Below are positions 26,127 through 37,674 of a stretch of DNA of 64,000 nt, piece after piece. Positions within the stretch are counted from its first letter, which is position 1. Every line of letters starts with the position of its first letter. Position numbers and translations under genes: made by a program. Source of the stretch: Muribaculaceae bacterium (lineage in GTDB: Bacteria > Bacteroidota > Bacteroidia > Bacteroidales > Muribaculaceae); assembly GCA_017626045.1 (NCBI GenBank), contig JAGAJP010000068.1, positions 1 through 64,000 on the forward strand. Reading direction: 5' to 3'. A model generated the notes under the pieces. It was not told where the DNA came from. It did not search any database and saw only the letters and a list, made by a program, of their open reading frames with translations.

Positions 26127-27158
26127 TCACTGTTTCTCGCAGCATTCCTGCTTAGTGTAGTGTTTCAGTATATTGTTCAGCACTTTTTTGTCTACTCGGA
26201 AGGCTGTTCCGTGTCTTATGCCTTTCGGAAACGAAACCTCGTCGTTGATTTCGGTGAATGTATGCCCTCCGTCTGTGCTCTTGACAGCTCCATAGCGATG
26301 GGAGGTGTACATGTCGAAATATACATATAGTGTGTCGCCCACAAAGAGTGGTGCCGGACCTTCTGCCCAGTATTTGCCGGTGATCGGACCGGATACTTCT
26401 GTAGGAAATCCTTTGTTTATATCTTTGGTTCGGGTGACGCGTAGGTTCTTTTCCGGAGGATTCGAGTTCTCGTTCTTCACCACCATAATCAGCTCATCGC
26501 TGCCGGGTACTTTGGCTATCGCCGCGTCTATCACGCTGAAATCAGGATTGAACCATAGGCGAGTGGGGGTGAATTTTTCGAAGTCCTTGGTGGTTGTCTC
26601 GTAGATGCGGTGGTTCCACTGCTTTTCCCGTTCGCTTGTGGCGACATACGAGTGCCTTCCGGGTATTGTGGATGCCCAGAAGATGTGGAATGTGCTGTCA
26701 GGAGCGTTGTAGTAGAGTTCCGGTGCCCAGCTGTTGAGTGACTCAGGCTCGTGTTTCATCACAGGAATAGCCTTCTGTTCAGACCAGTGGATGAGGTCCG
26801 GAGAACTTGCGTAGCCGATTATCTGGTCGTTCCAACTCGAAGTCCACACCATATGGAAAGTGCCGTCAGGGCCTTGGCATATACTTGGGTCACGCATCAG
26901 TTTGTCGTCGCCTACCATTGGTTTCAGCAGTGATTCATTGTTGTTGATAGCTGTCCAGGTAAGGCCGTCGTAGGAATATGCAAGATGCAGTCCGTCGCTC
27001 TGACCTGTGAAATACGAAAACAGATATGCGACATCTCCGTCTTTGACACATGCGCAAACATTATCTTTTCCGGATGCACAAAAAATATCTTCGGATGCGG
27101 CATTCATTGTCGCGAAGCCACACATGGCAGCAAGCGCGGATATAAGAAGTTTTTTCAT
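26127..27158 (-). CDS. Secreted GH43-like five-bladed propeller protein
   Basis: A 343-residue protein with signal peptide MKKLLISALAAMCGFATMNA. The propeller shows family 43/62-like landmarks: HLAYSYDGLTW, MRDPSICQGPDGTFHMVWTS with the Arg-Asp-Pro of the second blade, APELYYN and KYWAEGPAPLFVGDTLYVYF. Such proteins usually cut arabinose- or xylose-containing glycans; here no other polysaccharide-utilisation genes are near, so substrate is unknown. A TAACTTTG box (27181-27188, minus) lies 23 bases upstream. Confidence 0.78.
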   Translation of the reverse strand: MKKLLISALAAMCGFATMNAASEDIFCASGKDNVCACVKDGDVAYLFSYFTGQSDGLHLAYSYDGLTWTAINNNESLLKPMVGDDKLMRDPSICQGPDGTFHMVWTSSWNDQIIGYASSPDLIHWSEQKAIPVMKHEPESLNSWAPELYYNAPDSTFHIFWASTIPGRHSYVATSEREKQWNHRIYETTTKDFEKFTPTRLWFNPDFSVIDAAIAKVPGSDELIMVVKNENSNPPEKNLRVTRTKDINKGFPTEVSGPITGKYWAEGPAPLFVGDTLYVYFDMYTSHRYGAVKSTDGGHTFTEINDEVSFPKGIRHGTAFRVDKKVLNNILKHYTKQECCEKQ

Positions 27159-27200
27159 GAGCAGTAGTTTTTATCATCTGCAAAGTTAATAAATTTTCTC

Positions 27201-27255
27201 CAATTCTCCTATCCTCCTATTCCTCCTATTTCTCCTATTCCTCCTATCCCTCCGA
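27201..27255. repeat. Period-9 tandem array (CCTCCTATT)n
   Basis: About six imperfect copies of a 9-base pyrimidine-rich unit between the GH43-like and SPFH genes. It is one of several intergenic arrays with 7- or 9-base period in this window. Confidence 0.75.
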
Positions 27256-27281
27256 TTTTTTCAAAAAGAATGCCCCAATAA

Positions 27282-27313
27282 TTTGCAAATCCCAATTCTT
27301 TTATATAAATTTG
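27282..27313 (+). promoter_or_regulatory. Bacteroidetes promoter of the SPFH gene
   Basis: TTTG (27282-27285), 20 bases, TAAATTTG (27306-27313), 30 bases upstream of the ATG at 27344. It shows that the in-frame ATG at 27311 is not the start. Confidence 0.8.
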
Positions 27314-27343
27314 CATCAAAATAATATCAAAACAATATCAAAT

Positions 27344-28306
27344 ATGAAAGAAAACAAAGAAATCCCCTACGAGGGAAGAGTCTTCAACGGTTTCGTAATG
27401 CTCGCGCTGTCGCTGATCATTCCGCTGGCAGCGGCCGCAATCATCATCGGGTTGCCGGATACCTACGATGCGGGTATAGCAGTCTCAGTCATAGTGGCGT
27501 TTATTGCCGAAATCCTTATCCTTAGTGGCTTCTTCATACTCCAGCCCAATCAGGCTCGCGTGATGATTTTCTTCGGAAAATATCGCGGCACTTACCGCAA
27601 TACCGGGTTCTTTTGGGTTAATCCGTTCATGAGCAAAAAGAAGGTTTCTCTGAGGATTCGCAACATGGATATAGCGCCTATCAAGGTCAACGACAAGATC
27701 GGTAATCCCGTGATGATCGGTATGGTCCTCGTATGGAAAGTGAAGGATACATACCGTGCTGTGTTTGATGTGGATGCAGGAAGCGATTCGGCTGTGAAAG
27801 TGGTCTCGAACGGCAAGACACAGGTGGACCAGGGCGACGCTGTGGCAAAGGCGCTCAATGATTTTGTGGGTATCCAGAGTGATGCCGCCCTCCGCGAGGT
27901 GACCGGCAAGTATGCCTACGACGAGGAGACCGGCAGTCACGAGGAGATAACACTCCGCAGCGATGCCCGCGAGATCAACGAGCAACTCGAGGCAAAGCTC
28001 AACGAGCGTCTGGCAATGGCGGGTATAGAGGTTGTGGAGGCAAGGCTCAACTATCTCGCCTACGCTCCCGAAATTGCTGCCGTCATGCTCCGTCGCCAGC
28101 AGGCAAGCGCGATTATTTCCGCCCGCGAGAAAATCGTGGAGGGTGCTGTGTCGATGGTAAAAATGGCTCTCGACCAGTTGAAGGAAGAGGATGTCGTAGA
28201 ACTTGACGAAGAGCGCAAGGCATCCATGGTAAGCAACCTGCTCGTGGTGCTCTGCGCCGATGAACCCGCCCAGCCCGTCCTCAACACCGGAACTTTGTAT
28301 CAGTGA
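27344..28306 (+). CDS. SPFH (band 7) domain membrane protein
   Basis: About 320 residues. Two N-terminal hydrophobic segments ([20 protein letters not shown] and [20 protein letters not shown]) anchor it, then a stomatin/flotillin-like SPFH domain ([20 protein letters not shown] ... [15 protein letters not shown]) and a coiled-coil-like region ([20 protein letters not shown]). The C-terminal part [20 protein letters not shown] is typical of the bacterial group that is paired with a small Arc-type protein, as here. Role probably membrane organisation; inference. Confidence 0.88.
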   Translation: MKENKEIPYEGRVFNGFVMLALSLIIPLAAAAIIIGLPDTYDAGIAVSVIVAFIAEILILSGFFILQPNQARVMIFFGKYRGTYRNTGFFWVNPFMSKKKVSLRIRNMDIAPIKVNDKIGNPVMIGMVLVWKVKDTYRAVFDVDAGSDSAVKVVSNGKTQVDQGDAVAKALNDFVGIQSDAALREVTGKYAYDEETGSHEEITLRSDAREINEQLEAKLNERLAMAGIEVVEARLNYLAYAPEIAAVMLRRQQASAIISAREKIVEGAVSMVKMALDQLKEEDVVELDEERKASMVSNLLVVLCADEPAQPVLNTGTLYQ

Positions 28307-28312
28307 CCTGAA

Positions 28313-28495
28313 ATGCCGAAGACGCATAACAAAGGTTTCCTACTGAGGCTGGATCCTGACACGATGGAACTTGTCGAAAAATGGGCGGCGCAGGAGTTCC
28401 GCTCCGTCAACGGACAGCTGCAGTGGATTATCGCCGATTCTTTGAGACGATACGGAAAAACTAAGAGTCCATCTAATAAAAAATGTGATGAATAA
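28313..28495 (+). CDS. Arc-type ribbon-helix-helix protein
   Basis: A 60-residue protein with the Arc/RHH pattern: strand KGFLLRLDPDTMELVEKWAA and helices EFRSVNGQLQWIIADSLRRY. It starts 6 bases after the SPFH stop, so it is cotranscribed. Proteins of this size usually bind DNA as dimers; the conserved link to the SPFH gene suggests regulation of it or a partner role. A strong terminator overlaps its stop. Confidence 0.85.
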   Translation: MPKTHNKGFLLRLDPDTMELVEKWAAQEFRSVNGQLQWIIADSLRRYGKTKSPSNKKCDE

Positions 28496-28536
28496 AAAAG
28501 AGAGGTCGAGTCTTTTGGACTCGACCTCTCTTTTTT
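28494..28536. terminator. Bidirectional terminator between the SPFH-Arc unit and eno
   Basis: A 19-bp perfect stem (28494-28512 with 28518-28536) with loop TTTTG, flanked by A6 on the left and T6 on the right, so it serves both convergent units. Confidence 0.92.
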
Positions 28537-28548
28537 ATGGACAATAAA

Positions 28549-29880
<1,332 letters not shown>

Positions 29881-30040
29881 TTATATTGATATGATGATAC
29901 ATATCCTTTTCATTCGGCAAAGGTAGCATTTTTTTTTGACATGGGGAAACTAAACACACAAAAAATTCAGACTTTTTATACTATATTTGGAATATATTCC
30001 GTTTGCGGGCGTTATTTTTGTGTATGATATTATTTTCCTT

Positions 30041-31456
30041 ATGAGCGAATCCGTGCTTTTGAGCGGTGTGAAGCTCGCCGAAATGGCCATCGCCGCTCTC
30101 CCCTTTACCCCGCTCGAGGGGCAGGCTACCGCTTTGTATAAAATGGCGGAATACGTTGTGTCGGGTCTCTGGCGCGACGTATTCGTGCTTAACGGATACG
30201 CCGGTACCGGCAAGACGAGCGTTCTCGCTGCCCTGATAAAGGCTCTTTCTCACTGCAGAATCAAGACTGTGGTGCTCGCTCCAACCGGAAGGGCGGCTAA
30301 GGTGGCCGGTGACATGGCGGGGAAACCTGCGTCTACTATACATAGACGCATTTACCATATAGTGACAAATGGCACCGAAACCAGTGTGCGCCTGAGCCCG
30401 AATCGTGACCAGAACACTGTCTTCATTGTCGACGAGGCGTCGCTGATTACCGACCGGCCTCGCGGTAGTCTTCTGTTGGATCTCGTCAGATATGTATATT
30501 CCGGTCAGGGTTGCAGAATGATTCTTGTCGGTGACACCGCTCAGCTTCCACCTGTGGGGCAATCCGATTCTCCCGCCATGAATCTCGCAAGACTGAAGGA
30601 AATAGGACTCGCTCCTTTCAGCTACACTCTCGAGGTTCCTGTGAGACAGGCTGCCGAAAGCGGAATCCTGTACAACGCCACTATGGTTCGAGGTTTATTG
30701 TCGCGTCTTATGGTCGGCGATTCAGGAGGACTGTCTCCGGGACAGTTACCACTCGAACTGAGAGGATTCCCTGACATCAGGGCTGTGAGCAGTGTGGATC
30801 TTGCCGATGAACTGTCTACTTCCTGGAGTTCAGTGGGACCGGAGGAAACACTCATCATCACCCGCAGCAATGCACGCGCCAACCGTTTCAACAATGCCAT
30901 TAGAAACATGGTGATGTATGCCGAGGAACCTCTGCAGCAGGGCGACAGGCTTGTCATCGCGAAGAATGACTATTACTGGGGAAGGGTTAACAGACTGAAA
31001 ACTTTCCTCGCCAATGGTGAGACAGTCACGGTGAAGTGGGTTGGGAAACCGGAAAAGGCTTTCGGACGATGGTTTGTCGATACCGAACTGGCGCTTGCCG
31101 ACGGCACAGACATGTGCGCGAAAGTAATGCTTCGTTCTCTCATGGCGGAAGGCCCCGCTATTCCGAAGCAGGAGATGCAGCGGCTGCTGGAACTTGTGAT
31201 TGACTCCGAGGAGGGTGCCGGACCCAACGAGAAGATCATGGCGGCAATGGAGAATCCTTATTACAATGCCCTTCAGGCGAAATACGCTTATTGCGTCACC
31301 TGCCATAAGGCGCAGGGCGGACAGTGGAGGCATGTGTATATAGATATGGGAGGAATCCCCGACGATGCCATAGGCACTGATTTCTATCGCTGGCTTTATA
31401 CTGCCCTTACCCGTGCATCGGAGAAGGTGTTTGTGCTCGGTGTGAGAGAGAATTAG
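30041..31456 (+). CDS. RecD-like ATP-dependent helicase
   Basis: About 471 residues of superfamily 1 helicase. Walker A is GYAGTGKTS near residue 53, Walker B FIVDEASLI, motif III GDTAQLPPVG, and the UvrD-like C-terminus has YCVTCHKAQGGQW and YTALTRASEKVFVL. It is shorter than RecD2, without the N-terminal extension, and resembles the Bacteroidetes 'ATP-dependent RecD-like' proteins. An in-frame ATG at 29987 overlaps a TATATTTG promoter box (29982-29989), so I use the ATG at 30041. Probably DNA repair or recombination. Confidence 0.88.
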   Translation: MSESVLLSGVKLAEMAIAALPFTPLEGQATALYKMAEYVVSGLWRDVFVLNGYAGTGKTSVLAALIKALSHCRIKTVVLAPTGRAAKVAGDMAGKPASTIHRRIYHIVTNGTETSVRLSPNRDQNTVFIVDEASLITDRPRGSLLLDLVRYVYSGQGCRMILVGDTAQLPPVGQSDSPAMNLARLKEIGLAPFSYTLEVPVRQAAESGILYNATMVRGLLSRLMVGDSGGLSPGQLPLELRGFPDIRAVSSVDLADELSTSWSSVGPEETLIITRSNARANRFNNAIRNMVMYAEEPLQQGDRLVIAKNDYYWGRVNRLKTFLANGETVTVKWVGKPEKAFGRWFVDTELALADGTDMCAKVMLRSLMAEGPAIPKQEMQRLLELVIDSEEGAGPNEKIMAAMENPYYNALQAKYAYCVTCHKAQGGQWRHVYIDMGGIPDDAIGTDFYRWLYTALTRASEKVFVLGVREN

Positions 31457-31516
31457 ATGGACTCTTGATGGACTCATAATAGCGCGCAAACAATTGCCAA
31501 TCACCTTCGCTGAAGA

Positions 31517-31585
31517 AATTCTAAATTCTCAATTCTCAATACTCAATTCTAAATTCTCAATTCTAAATTCTAAATTCTCAATTAA
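31517..31585. repeat. Period-7 tandem array (AATTCTC/A)n upstream of fabD
   Basis: About nine copies of a 7-base unit alternating AATTCTC and AATTCTA, ending just before the fabD promoter box. Similar arrays occur at 45030-45070 and 55295-55338. Confidence 0.8.
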
Positions 31586-31591
31586 TTTTTG

Positions 31592-31599
31592 TAATTTTG
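31592..31599 (+). promoter_or_regulatory. -7 promoter box of fabD
   Basis: TAATTTTG fits TAnnTTTG. A -33 TTTG at the right distance is not clear because the period-7 array occupies that region. Confidence 0.5.
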
Positions 31600-31665
31600 C
31601 AGTCCCAAGCAAAAGATATTGTTTAATCTGCACAAAAAAAGGTAAAAAACAACTTAAGAGAAAAT

Positions 31666-32544
31666 ATGAAAGCTTATGTATTTCCCGGTCAGGGAGCCCA
31701 GTTTGTAGGAATGGGCAAGAATCTGTATGACACGAATGAAGAGATTCGTGACATGTTTGAGAAAGCAAACGAGATTCTCGGTTTCCGTATCACGGACCTC
31801 ATGTTTGAAGGCACTGAGGAAGACCTTCGTCAGACAAAGGTTACACAACCGGCGATCTTCCTTCATAGCGTGGCTCTCGCCAAAAGTCTCGGCGATGATT
31901 TCAAGCCTGATATGGTGGCTGGCCACAGCTTAGGTGAGTTCTCCGCTCTTGTTGCTGCCGGTGCGCTCAGTTTCGAGGAAGGCCTCAAACTCGTCAGCAA
32001 GCGTGCCCACGCCATGCAGAAGGCTTGCGAAAAGCAGCCCTCCACAATGGCAGCGGTTCTCGCTCTAACCGATCAGCAGGTTGAGGAAATCTGTGCCGGA
32101 ATCGATGAGGTTGTGGCTCCTGCAAACTATAACTGTCCCGGTCAGGTGGTGATTTCAGGCTCTATGGAAGGTATCGAGAAGGCTTGTGAGCAGATGCTCG
32201 CAGCCGGTGCGAAGAGAGCTCTTAAACTGAAGGTGGGCGGCGCTTTCCACTCTCCGCTCATGCAGCCTGCCCAGGAGGAGCTGACGGAGGCTATCGAGGC
32301 TGCCGTATTCGAGACCCCCCGTTGTCCGATATATCAGAATGTTGACGGAAAACCGCATACCGATCCTGAAGAAATCAAGGCAAACCTTATCAAGCAGCTT
32401 ACGCGTGCCGTTCGCTGGACTCAGAGCGCAGAGGCTATGATTGCCGACGGTGCCGACGAGTTTGTTGAGCTCGGTCCGGGCAGCGTGCTTCAGGGACTCA
32501 TCAAGAAAATCAACAGGACTGTAACTGTAAGCGGACTCCAGTAA
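31666..32544 (+). CDS. fabD: Malonyl-CoA:ACP transacylase
   Basis: Loads malonate onto acyl carrier protein for fatty-acid synthesis. 292 residues with the N-terminal FPGQGAQFVGMG, the active Ser in AGHSLGEFSAL near residue 87, the Arg of KRAHAMQ, and the His in GGAFHSPLMQPA. The start ATG follows a promoter box by 66 bases. asd starts 3 bases after its stop, so the two are probably cotranscribed. Confidence 0.96.
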   Translation: MKAYVFPGQGAQFVGMGKNLYDTNEEIRDMFEKANEILGFRITDLMFEGTEEDLRQTKVTQPAIFLHSVALAKSLGDDFKPDMVAGHSLGEFSALVAAGALSFEEGLKLVSKRAHAMQKACEKQPSTMAAVLALTDQQVEEICAGIDEVVAPANYNCPGQVVISGSMEGIEKACEQMLAAGAKRALKLKVGGAFHSPLMQPAQEELTEAIEAAVFETPRCPIYQNVDGKPHTDPEEIKANLIKQLTRAVRWTQSAEAMIADGADEFVELGPGSVLQGLIKKINRTVTVSGLQ

Positions 32545-32547
32545 AAG

Positions 32548-33594
32548 ATGAACGTAGCGATAGTAGGCGCGAGCGGCGCAGTGGGTCATGAGTTCCTGCG
32601 CGTACTCGCCGAGCAGAATTTTCCGATTGACAGTCTCCGTCTTTTCGGCTCGAAAAGAAGCGCGGGAAGTGTCATCCCCTTTAAAGGGAAGGATTACATT
32701 GTGGAGGAACTGACTCCTGAGTCGGACTTCAGCGGTGTGGACATTGCTTTCACTTCCGCAGGTGCCGGAACTTCAAAGGAGTATGCCGATGTCATTACGC
32801 GTCATGGTACTCTGATGATCGACAATTCGTCTGCATTCCGTATGGATGCCGATGTGCCTCTGGTGGTGCCGGAAGTTAATGGTGCCGACGCACTCGTTCG
32901 TCCTCGCAACATCATAGGCAATCCCAACTGCACCACTATCCAGATGGTGGTGGCTCTGAAGCCGGTCAATGACCTGTCGAAGATTCGCAAGGTGCATGTC
33001 GCCACTTATCAGGCGGCAAGTGGTGCCGGTGCGTCCGCAATGGCGGAATTGGAAAACCAGTATCGCGAACTTATAGAAGGCAAGGAGCCTACGGTTGAGA
33101 AGTTCGCATATCAGCTCGCCTTCAATGTGATTCCGCATATCGATGTCTTCCTCGACAATGACTACACCAAAGAGGAGATGAAGATGTATAATGAGACCCG
33201 GAAAATCATGCACAGCGACGAGATCGCAGTGAGCGCTACATGCGTGAGAGTACCGGTGCTGAGAGCCCATAGCGAAGCTATATGGGTTGAGACAGAGCGT
33301 CCTCTCGAAGTTGCAGAGGTGCGTAAGGCGTTTGAGAATGCCGAAGGTCTTGTGGTGCTCGACGATCCCGCCTCCAAGGGCTATCCGATGCCTCTTCATA
33401 TCGCAGACAAAGATCCAGTATATGTCGGTCGTCTCCGCAAGGATATCGCGAATCCCAACGGAATAGCCTTTTGGGTGGTTGGTGACCAGATCAAGAAGGG
33501 AGCAGCCCTCAATGCTGTCCAGATTGCTCAGTGGCTGCTTGTTAACGACCCCGTTTTTGCTGACGGATACAATAGCTCCGTTTCGAAAAATTAA
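32548..33594 (+). CDS. asd: Aspartate-semialdehyde dehydrogenase
   Basis: Reduces aspartyl phosphate in lysine, threonine, methionine and cell-wall precursor synthesis. 348 residues: NADP-binding start [19 protein letters not shown], active Cys in GNPNCTTIQ near residue 128, the [11 protein letters not shown] loop and the His of [11 protein letters not shown]. Length and motifs are typical. It shares an operon with fabD and ends before two hairpins. Confidence 0.95.
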   Translation: MNVAIVGASGAVGHEFLRVLAEQNFPIDSLRLFGSKRSAGSVIPFKGKDYIVEELTPESDFSGVDIAFTSAGAGTSKEYADVITRHGTLMIDNSSAFRMDADVPLVVPEVNGADALVRPRNIIGNPNCTTIQMVVALKPVNDLSKIRKVHVATYQAASGAGASAMAELENQYRELIEGKEPTVEKFAYQLAFNVIPHIDVFLDNDYTKEEMKMYNETRKIMHSDEIAVSATCVRVPVLRAHSEAIWVETERPLEVAEVRKAFENAEGLVVLDDPASKGYPMPLHIADKDPVYVGRLRKDIANPNGIAFWVVGDQIKKGAALNAVQIAQWLLVNDPVFADGYNSSVSKN

Positions 33595-33635
33595 CATTGT
33601 CGTTGCATAATTATAAAATATATTAAATGTAGGTT

Positions 33636-33666
33636 ACAACGGCAACTTTTTACAGGTTGCCGTTGT
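33636..33666 (+). terminator. Terminator of the fabD-asd unit
   Basis: ACAACGGCAAC (33636-33646) pairs with GTTGCCGTTGT (33656-33666), followed by TCTATTTTC. It lies 42 bases after the asd stop. Confidence 0.75.
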
Positions 33667-33733
33667 TCTATTTTCAGAAGTAAGAAATTAGTTTCATGAT
33701 GTTAGGTTAGTAAAATGTATTATGGAAAACACT

Positions 33734-33767
33734 AAACCGCTGCCGTCTGTGAAGATGGCAGCGGTTT
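33734..33767. terminator. Second hairpin between asd and valS
   Basis: AAACCGCTGCC (33734-33744) pairs with GGCAGCGGTTT (33757-33767), followed by CTTCATTCC. A 31-codon frame runs through it (33722-33817) but the hairpin makes a terminator or small RNA more likely. Confidence 0.6.
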
Positions 33768-33814
33768 CTTCATTCCTATTTTTCGAGAAAATTCATATAG
33801 ATCCTGAACTTACC

Positions 33815-33859
33815 TAAAATGTAGGGCTGATCAGAGAATCTGACCGGCCCTACATTTTA
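33815..33859 (-). terminator. Terminator of valS
   Basis: TAAAATGTAGGGC (33815-33827) pairs with GCCCTACATTTTA (33847-33859), with further pairing GATCAGA/TCTGACC inside. It lies 19 bases after the valS stop. Confidence 0.75.
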
Positions 33860-33877
33860 TCGAGTAGTCTAATCTTA

Positions 33878-36511
33878 TTATTTCAAAGCGGCGATGGATG
33901 CTCGGATGGCGGCGATCTTCTCGGTGGCGTCGCTCTGTTTCTTGCGCTCGAGGGCTATTACCTGTTCGGGGGCGTTGGCTACAAAGCGCTCGTTGGAGAG
34001 TTTCTTCTCTACGCCGGCAAGGAACCCTTCGTAGCGCTTGAGTTCCTTTTCAAGTTTCGCAAGTTCTTCCTCCACGTTGATCTTGTCGGCAAGAGGAACA
34101 CTGTATTCCACAGGTCCTACAAGGAACGCTACCGAAGTGGCTCCCTTTTCTGTGACCGCCGTGATATCCTTCACATTGCCCATCTTCTTCAGGATGGCGT
34201 CAAGTGATGCGTCGCGTTCCCCTTTCACTTCGAGGCTGATTTCCTCTTTGTTGGCAATCTGACGCTGCTTGCGGATGGCGCGAATGCCCGTGACAGTGTC
34301 TTTCAGCGTCTCAAACCGCGCGAGAAGTTCTTCATCTACCTCGCCGGCGGCTGGAAGTGTGGTATTCATGATGCTGTCCCCTTCCTTGCGCTCCGCAAGA
34401 TGCTGCCAAAGTTCCTCCGTGATAAACGGCATGAAGGGGTGAAGCAGCTGCAGGAGCATCTCGAAGAATTTCATGGTCTCCTCATAAGTCTTGCCGTCGA
34501 CCGGTGAACCGTATGCCGGCTTGATGACCTCCAGATACCAGCTCGAGAACTCGTCCCAGAACAGTTTGTAGACTGCCATGAGGGCTTCCGAGATGCGGAA
34601 CTTGCCCATCAGGTCGTCTACCTCGTTCATGGTCTTGTAGAGGCGCGAGCGGAACCATTCTACCGCGATACGGGAGCTTTCGGGCTGCTCTATGCCGTTG
34701 TCTACCGTCCAGCCCTGGATAAGTCGGAAGGCATTCCAGATCTTGTTGGCGAAGTTGCGGCCCTGCTCCACAAGCGCGTCGTCATACATGATGTCGTTGC
34801 CCGCAGGCGCGGAGAGCATCAGGCCCATACGCACGCCGTCTGCTCCGAACTTGTCGATGAGCTCGAGCGGATCCGGTGAGTTGCCCAGCGACTTGCTCAT
34901 CTTTCTGCCGAGTTTGTCGCGGACTATGCCCGTGAAATATACATTTCCGAAAGGCTTGTCGCCGACATACTCATATCCCGCCATTATCATGCGGGCCACC
35001 CAGAAGAAGATGATGTCCGGTCCGGTCACAAGCGTGGCGGTGGGGTAGTAGTATTTCAGCTCCTCGTTTTCGGGATCAAGTATACCGTTGAATAACGTGA
35101 TCGGCCACAGCCATGAACTGAACCATGTGTCGAGAGCACCCTCGTCCTGGACCAGATCTTCGGGCTTCAGGTCGAGGCCGCTTTCCTTGCGAGCCTTCTC
35201 AAGCGCAGCTTCTGCTGTCTCGCCTACCGCGATGCGTGTCTCTCCGTCTGCCTCATAATAGTAGGCTGGTATCCTGTGGCCCCACCAGAGCTGGCGGCTT
35301 ATACACCAGTCCTGGATGTTCTCAAGCCATAGACGATAGGTAGTCTTGTATTTCTCAGGAACAAACCTGATGATGTCTTCCATCACCGGCGCCAGAGATA
35401 TCTCGGCGAAGTGCTTCATGTTGATAAACCACTGTAGCGACAGTCTGGGCTCTATTGCCACCTTGGTGCGCTCGGAATAGCCCACATTGTTGGTGTAGTC
35501 CTCCACCTTCTCCATGAGTCCTGCTTCCTCAAGGTCTTTTGCTATCTGCTTGCGGACCTCAAACCTGTCCATGCCGGCATATTTGCCGCCGTGCTCGTTG
35601 AGCGTGGCGTCTTCGTTGAAGATGTCGATGGTGTCGAGGTTGTGGGTCTTGCCGAGCATGTAGTCGTTCTTGTCGTGTGCCGGTGTGACCTTCAGGCATC
35701 CGGTTCCGAAATCAATCTCCACATATCGGTCTTCAATCACCGGTATCTCCCTGCCGACAAGCGGCACAATAACCTTTTTCCCCTTAAGCCATTCGTTTTT
35801 CGGGTCTTTGGGATTGATACACATGGCGGTGTCGCCCATGATTGTCTCGGGTCGAGTGGTGGCTACTACCGCATAACGTCCCTCCGGGTCACCAGCTACA
35901 TAATACCGCAGATAATAAAGTTTGGAGTGCTCCTGAACGAAGTTCACCTCGTCGTCAGAGATGGCTGTCTTGTTCTTCGGGTCCCAGTTTACCATTCTCA
36001 GTCCTCTATAGATGAGCCCTTTGTCGTAAAGGTCGCAGAACACTTTCGCCACGCTTTTCGACCGTATCTCGTCCATGGTGAATGCTGTTCTGTCCCAGTC
36101 GCAGCTGGCTCCCAGTTTACGGAGCTGCTTGAGGATTATGCCACCGTGGGTATGGGTCCAGTCCCATGCGTGCTCCAGAAACTGCTCGCGTGTAAGGTCT
36201 GTTTTCTTGATGCCCTGTTCTGCAAGTTTCTGGATTACTTTCGTCTCTGTGGCGATGGCGGCATGGTCGGTGCCGGGCACCCATAGCGCGTTCTTTCCCA
36301 TCATGCGTGCGCGGCGAACCAGGATGTCCTGAATTGTATTGTTGAGCATGTGCCCCATGTGCAGCACACCCGTCACGTTGGGCGGCGGTATTACAATGCA
36401 ATACGGTTCTCTTTCATCGGGAGTGGAGTGGAACATCTTGTGACGCTCCCAATACTCATACCATTTGTCTTCAACCTCATGTGGGTTGTATTTGGTGGCT
36501 AATTCACTCAT
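33878..36511 (-). CDS. valS: Valine-tRNA ligase
   Basis: Charges tRNA-Val. 877 residues. The HIGH motif is HMGH at residues 51-54 in [17 protein letters not shown], and KMSKSLGN lies near residue 538. Editing domain ([12 protein letters not shown]), anticodon-binding domain and the C-terminal coiled coil ([20 protein letters not shown]) are all present. A TAATTTTG box (36540-36547, minus) lies 28 bases upstream. Confidence 0.97.
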   Translation of the reverse strand: MSELATKYNPHEVEDKWYEYWERHKMFHSTPDEREPYCIVIPPPNVTGVLHMGHMLNNTIQDILVRRARMMGKNALWVPGTDHAAIATETKVIQKLAEQGIKKTDLTREQFLEHAWDWTHTHGGIILKQLRKLGASCDWDRTAFTMDEIRSKSVAKVFCDLYDKGLIYRGLRMVNWDPKNKTAISDDEVNFVQEHSKLYYLRYYVAGDPEGRYAVVATTRPETIMGDTAMCINPKDPKNEWLKGKKVIVPLVGREIPVIEDRYVEIDFGTGCLKVTPAHDKNDYMLGKTHNLDTIDIFNEDATLNEHGGKYAGMDRFEVRKQIAKDLEEAGLMEKVEDYTNNVGYSERTKVAIEPRLSLQWFINMKHFAEISLAPVMEDIIRFVPEKYKTTYRLWLENIQDWCISRQLWWGHRIPAYYYEADGETRIAVGETAEAALEKARKESGLDLKPEDLVQDEGALDTWFSSWLWPITLFNGILDPENEELKYYYPTATLVTGPDIIFFWVARMIMAGYEYVGDKPFGNVYFTGIVRDKLGRKMSKSLGNSPDPLELIDKFGADGVRMGLMLSAPAGNDIMYDDALVEQGRNFANKIWNAFRLIQGWTVDNGIEQPESSRIAVEWFRSRLYKTMNEVDDLMGKFRISEALMAVYKLFWDEFSSWYLEVIKPAYGSPVDGKTYEETMKFFEMLLQLLHPFMPFITEELWQHLAERKEGDSIMNTTLPAAGEVDEELLARFETLKDTVTGIRAIRKQRQIANKEEISLEVKGERDASLDAILKKMGNVKDITAVTEKGATSVAFLVGPVEYSVPLADKINVEEELAKLEKELKRYEGFLAGVEKKLSNERFVANAPEQVIALERKKQSDATEKIAAIRASIAALK

Positions 36512-36578
36512 AGGTTATGTCGTTATTCAATTTAAAGTGCAAAATTAGAAAAAAAATTCGATAATAGAAAAACATCTA

Positions 36579-36610
36579 TTTGAAAGACTCGCATTTATTG
36601 ATTAATTTTG
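36579..36610 (+). promoter_or_regulatory. Bacteroidetes promoter of gluQ
   Basis: TTTG (36579-36582), 20 bases, TAATTTTG (36603-36610). The first ATG is only 6 bases past the -7 box, so the message is probably leaderless or nearly so. Confidence 0.8.
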
Positions 36611-36616
36611 CAGATT

Positions 36617-37555
36617 ATGAACATGAATAAGGTTGAAAGCACCGTCGTGGGACGGTTCGCGCCCTCTCCCTCGGGGCGTATGCATCTCGGCAATATTTAT
36701 ACGGCCGTCTTGTCGTGGCTGTCGGTGAAGTCTCGTGGCGGAAGATGGATTCTCCGCATCGAGGATCTTGATCCACAGCGTTCCAAGCCCGAATTCGCAC
36801 GCCGTATTGAGGATGACCTGCTTTGGCTGGGTCTCCAATGGGATGAGGGTGGACTTGACGGAATAGGCACAAATGGACCGTATGTGCAAAGCCTCAGGCA
36901 CCATTTCTATGAGGAGGCACTCAGCCGCCTGAAAGACACCGGGCTATGCTATCCATGCCGATGCACTCGCGCCGACATCATGGCAACCCAGGCTCCTCAC
37001 GAGGCTGACGGAAGAGTATTATACAAGGGAACCTGCCGACCTTCCTCGCTCCCGGCTCCATACCGTGAGGTCTCCGGCTCCGCAGTGCGTATCGCCGTGC
37101 CGGACGAGGATATTGTCTTCACCGACAGAATAAAGGGAACGCAGACTGTGAATCTCGCTCGGCATTGCGGTGACTTCGTCTTGCGACGCGCCGACGGCGC
37201 CTGGGCATACCAGCTTGCCGTCGTGGTCGACGATGCCCTCATGGGTGTCTCCGAAGTGGTGCGCGGAGAAGACCTTCTCCTCTCTACTGCGCAGCAAATA
37301 TTCCTATACCGTCTGCTCGGTTTCACTCCTCCCCGTTTCGCACATCTTCCCCTCGTATGCAATAGCCAAGGGGTAAGACTCTCAAAACGAGATGCCTCGC
37401 TGTCGATGAAGTCTCTTCGCAATACTCACACCCCGCAGCAAATCCTCGGCACCATAGCCCACATGGCCTCCCTCTCACCTGCACCGGACCCTATCTCCCT
37501 TTCCGACCTCCTCTTCTCTTATCGGCAATCACCTTTATTCTCTCAATCAGAATAA
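36617..37555 (+). CDS. gluQ: Glutamyl-Q tRNA(Asp) synthetase
   Basis: A short GluRS-like enzyme that attaches glutamate to the queuosine of tRNA-Asp. 312 residues. GRFAPSPSGRMHLGN is the HIGH-region start and RLSKRDAS near residue 253 the KMSKS-like site. A zinc-site pattern CxC...Y...C appears as CYPCRCTRADI and LYKGTC. The tRNA anticodon-binding domain of full GluRS is absent, which separates it from gltX. An ATG at 36623 is an alternative start. Confidence 0.88.
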   Translation: MNMNKVESTVVGRFAPSPSGRMHLGNIYTAVLSWLSVKSRGGRWILRIEDLDPQRSKPEFARRIEDDLLWLGLQWDEGGLDGIGTNGPYVQSLRHHFYEEALSRLKDTGLCYPCRCTRADIMATQAPHEADGRVLYKGTCRPSSLPAPYREVSGSAVRIAVPDEDIVFTDRIKGTQTVNLARHCGDFVLRRADGAWAYQLAVVVDDALMGVSEVVRGEDLLLSTAQQIFLYRLLGFTPPRFAHLPLVCNSQGVRLSKRDASLSMKSLRNTHTPQQILGTIAHMASLSPAPDPISLSDLLFSYRQSPLFSQSE

Positions 37556-37604
37556 TTAGTCCGATTATCTAATTAGTCTAATTAGTCCAATTAGTCTAAT
37601 TCGG
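37553..37604. repeat. Period-9 tandem array (AATTAGTCT)n
   Basis: About five imperfect copies of a 9-base unit (TAATTAGTC and variants) directly after the gluQ stop and upstream of the pheA promoter. Confidence 0.75.
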
Positions 37605-37658
37605 CTGACAAGATTTCAATTATTAGTCTCAATCTCCAAAATTTTCAGAATTTTTTTG

Positions 37659-37666
37659 TAACTTTG
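37659..37666 (+). promoter_or_regulatory. -7 promoter box of pheA
   Basis: TAACTTTG lies 8 bases before the pheA ATG, which implies a leaderless transcript. A matching -33 TTTG is not clear. Confidence 0.55.
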
Positions 37667-37674
37667 CATCTATT

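Noticed and set aside
33722..33817. 31-codon ORF beginning MENTKPLPSVKM
   Set aside because: Most of it is the two arms of a hairpin, so the open frame is more likely a by-product of a terminator.
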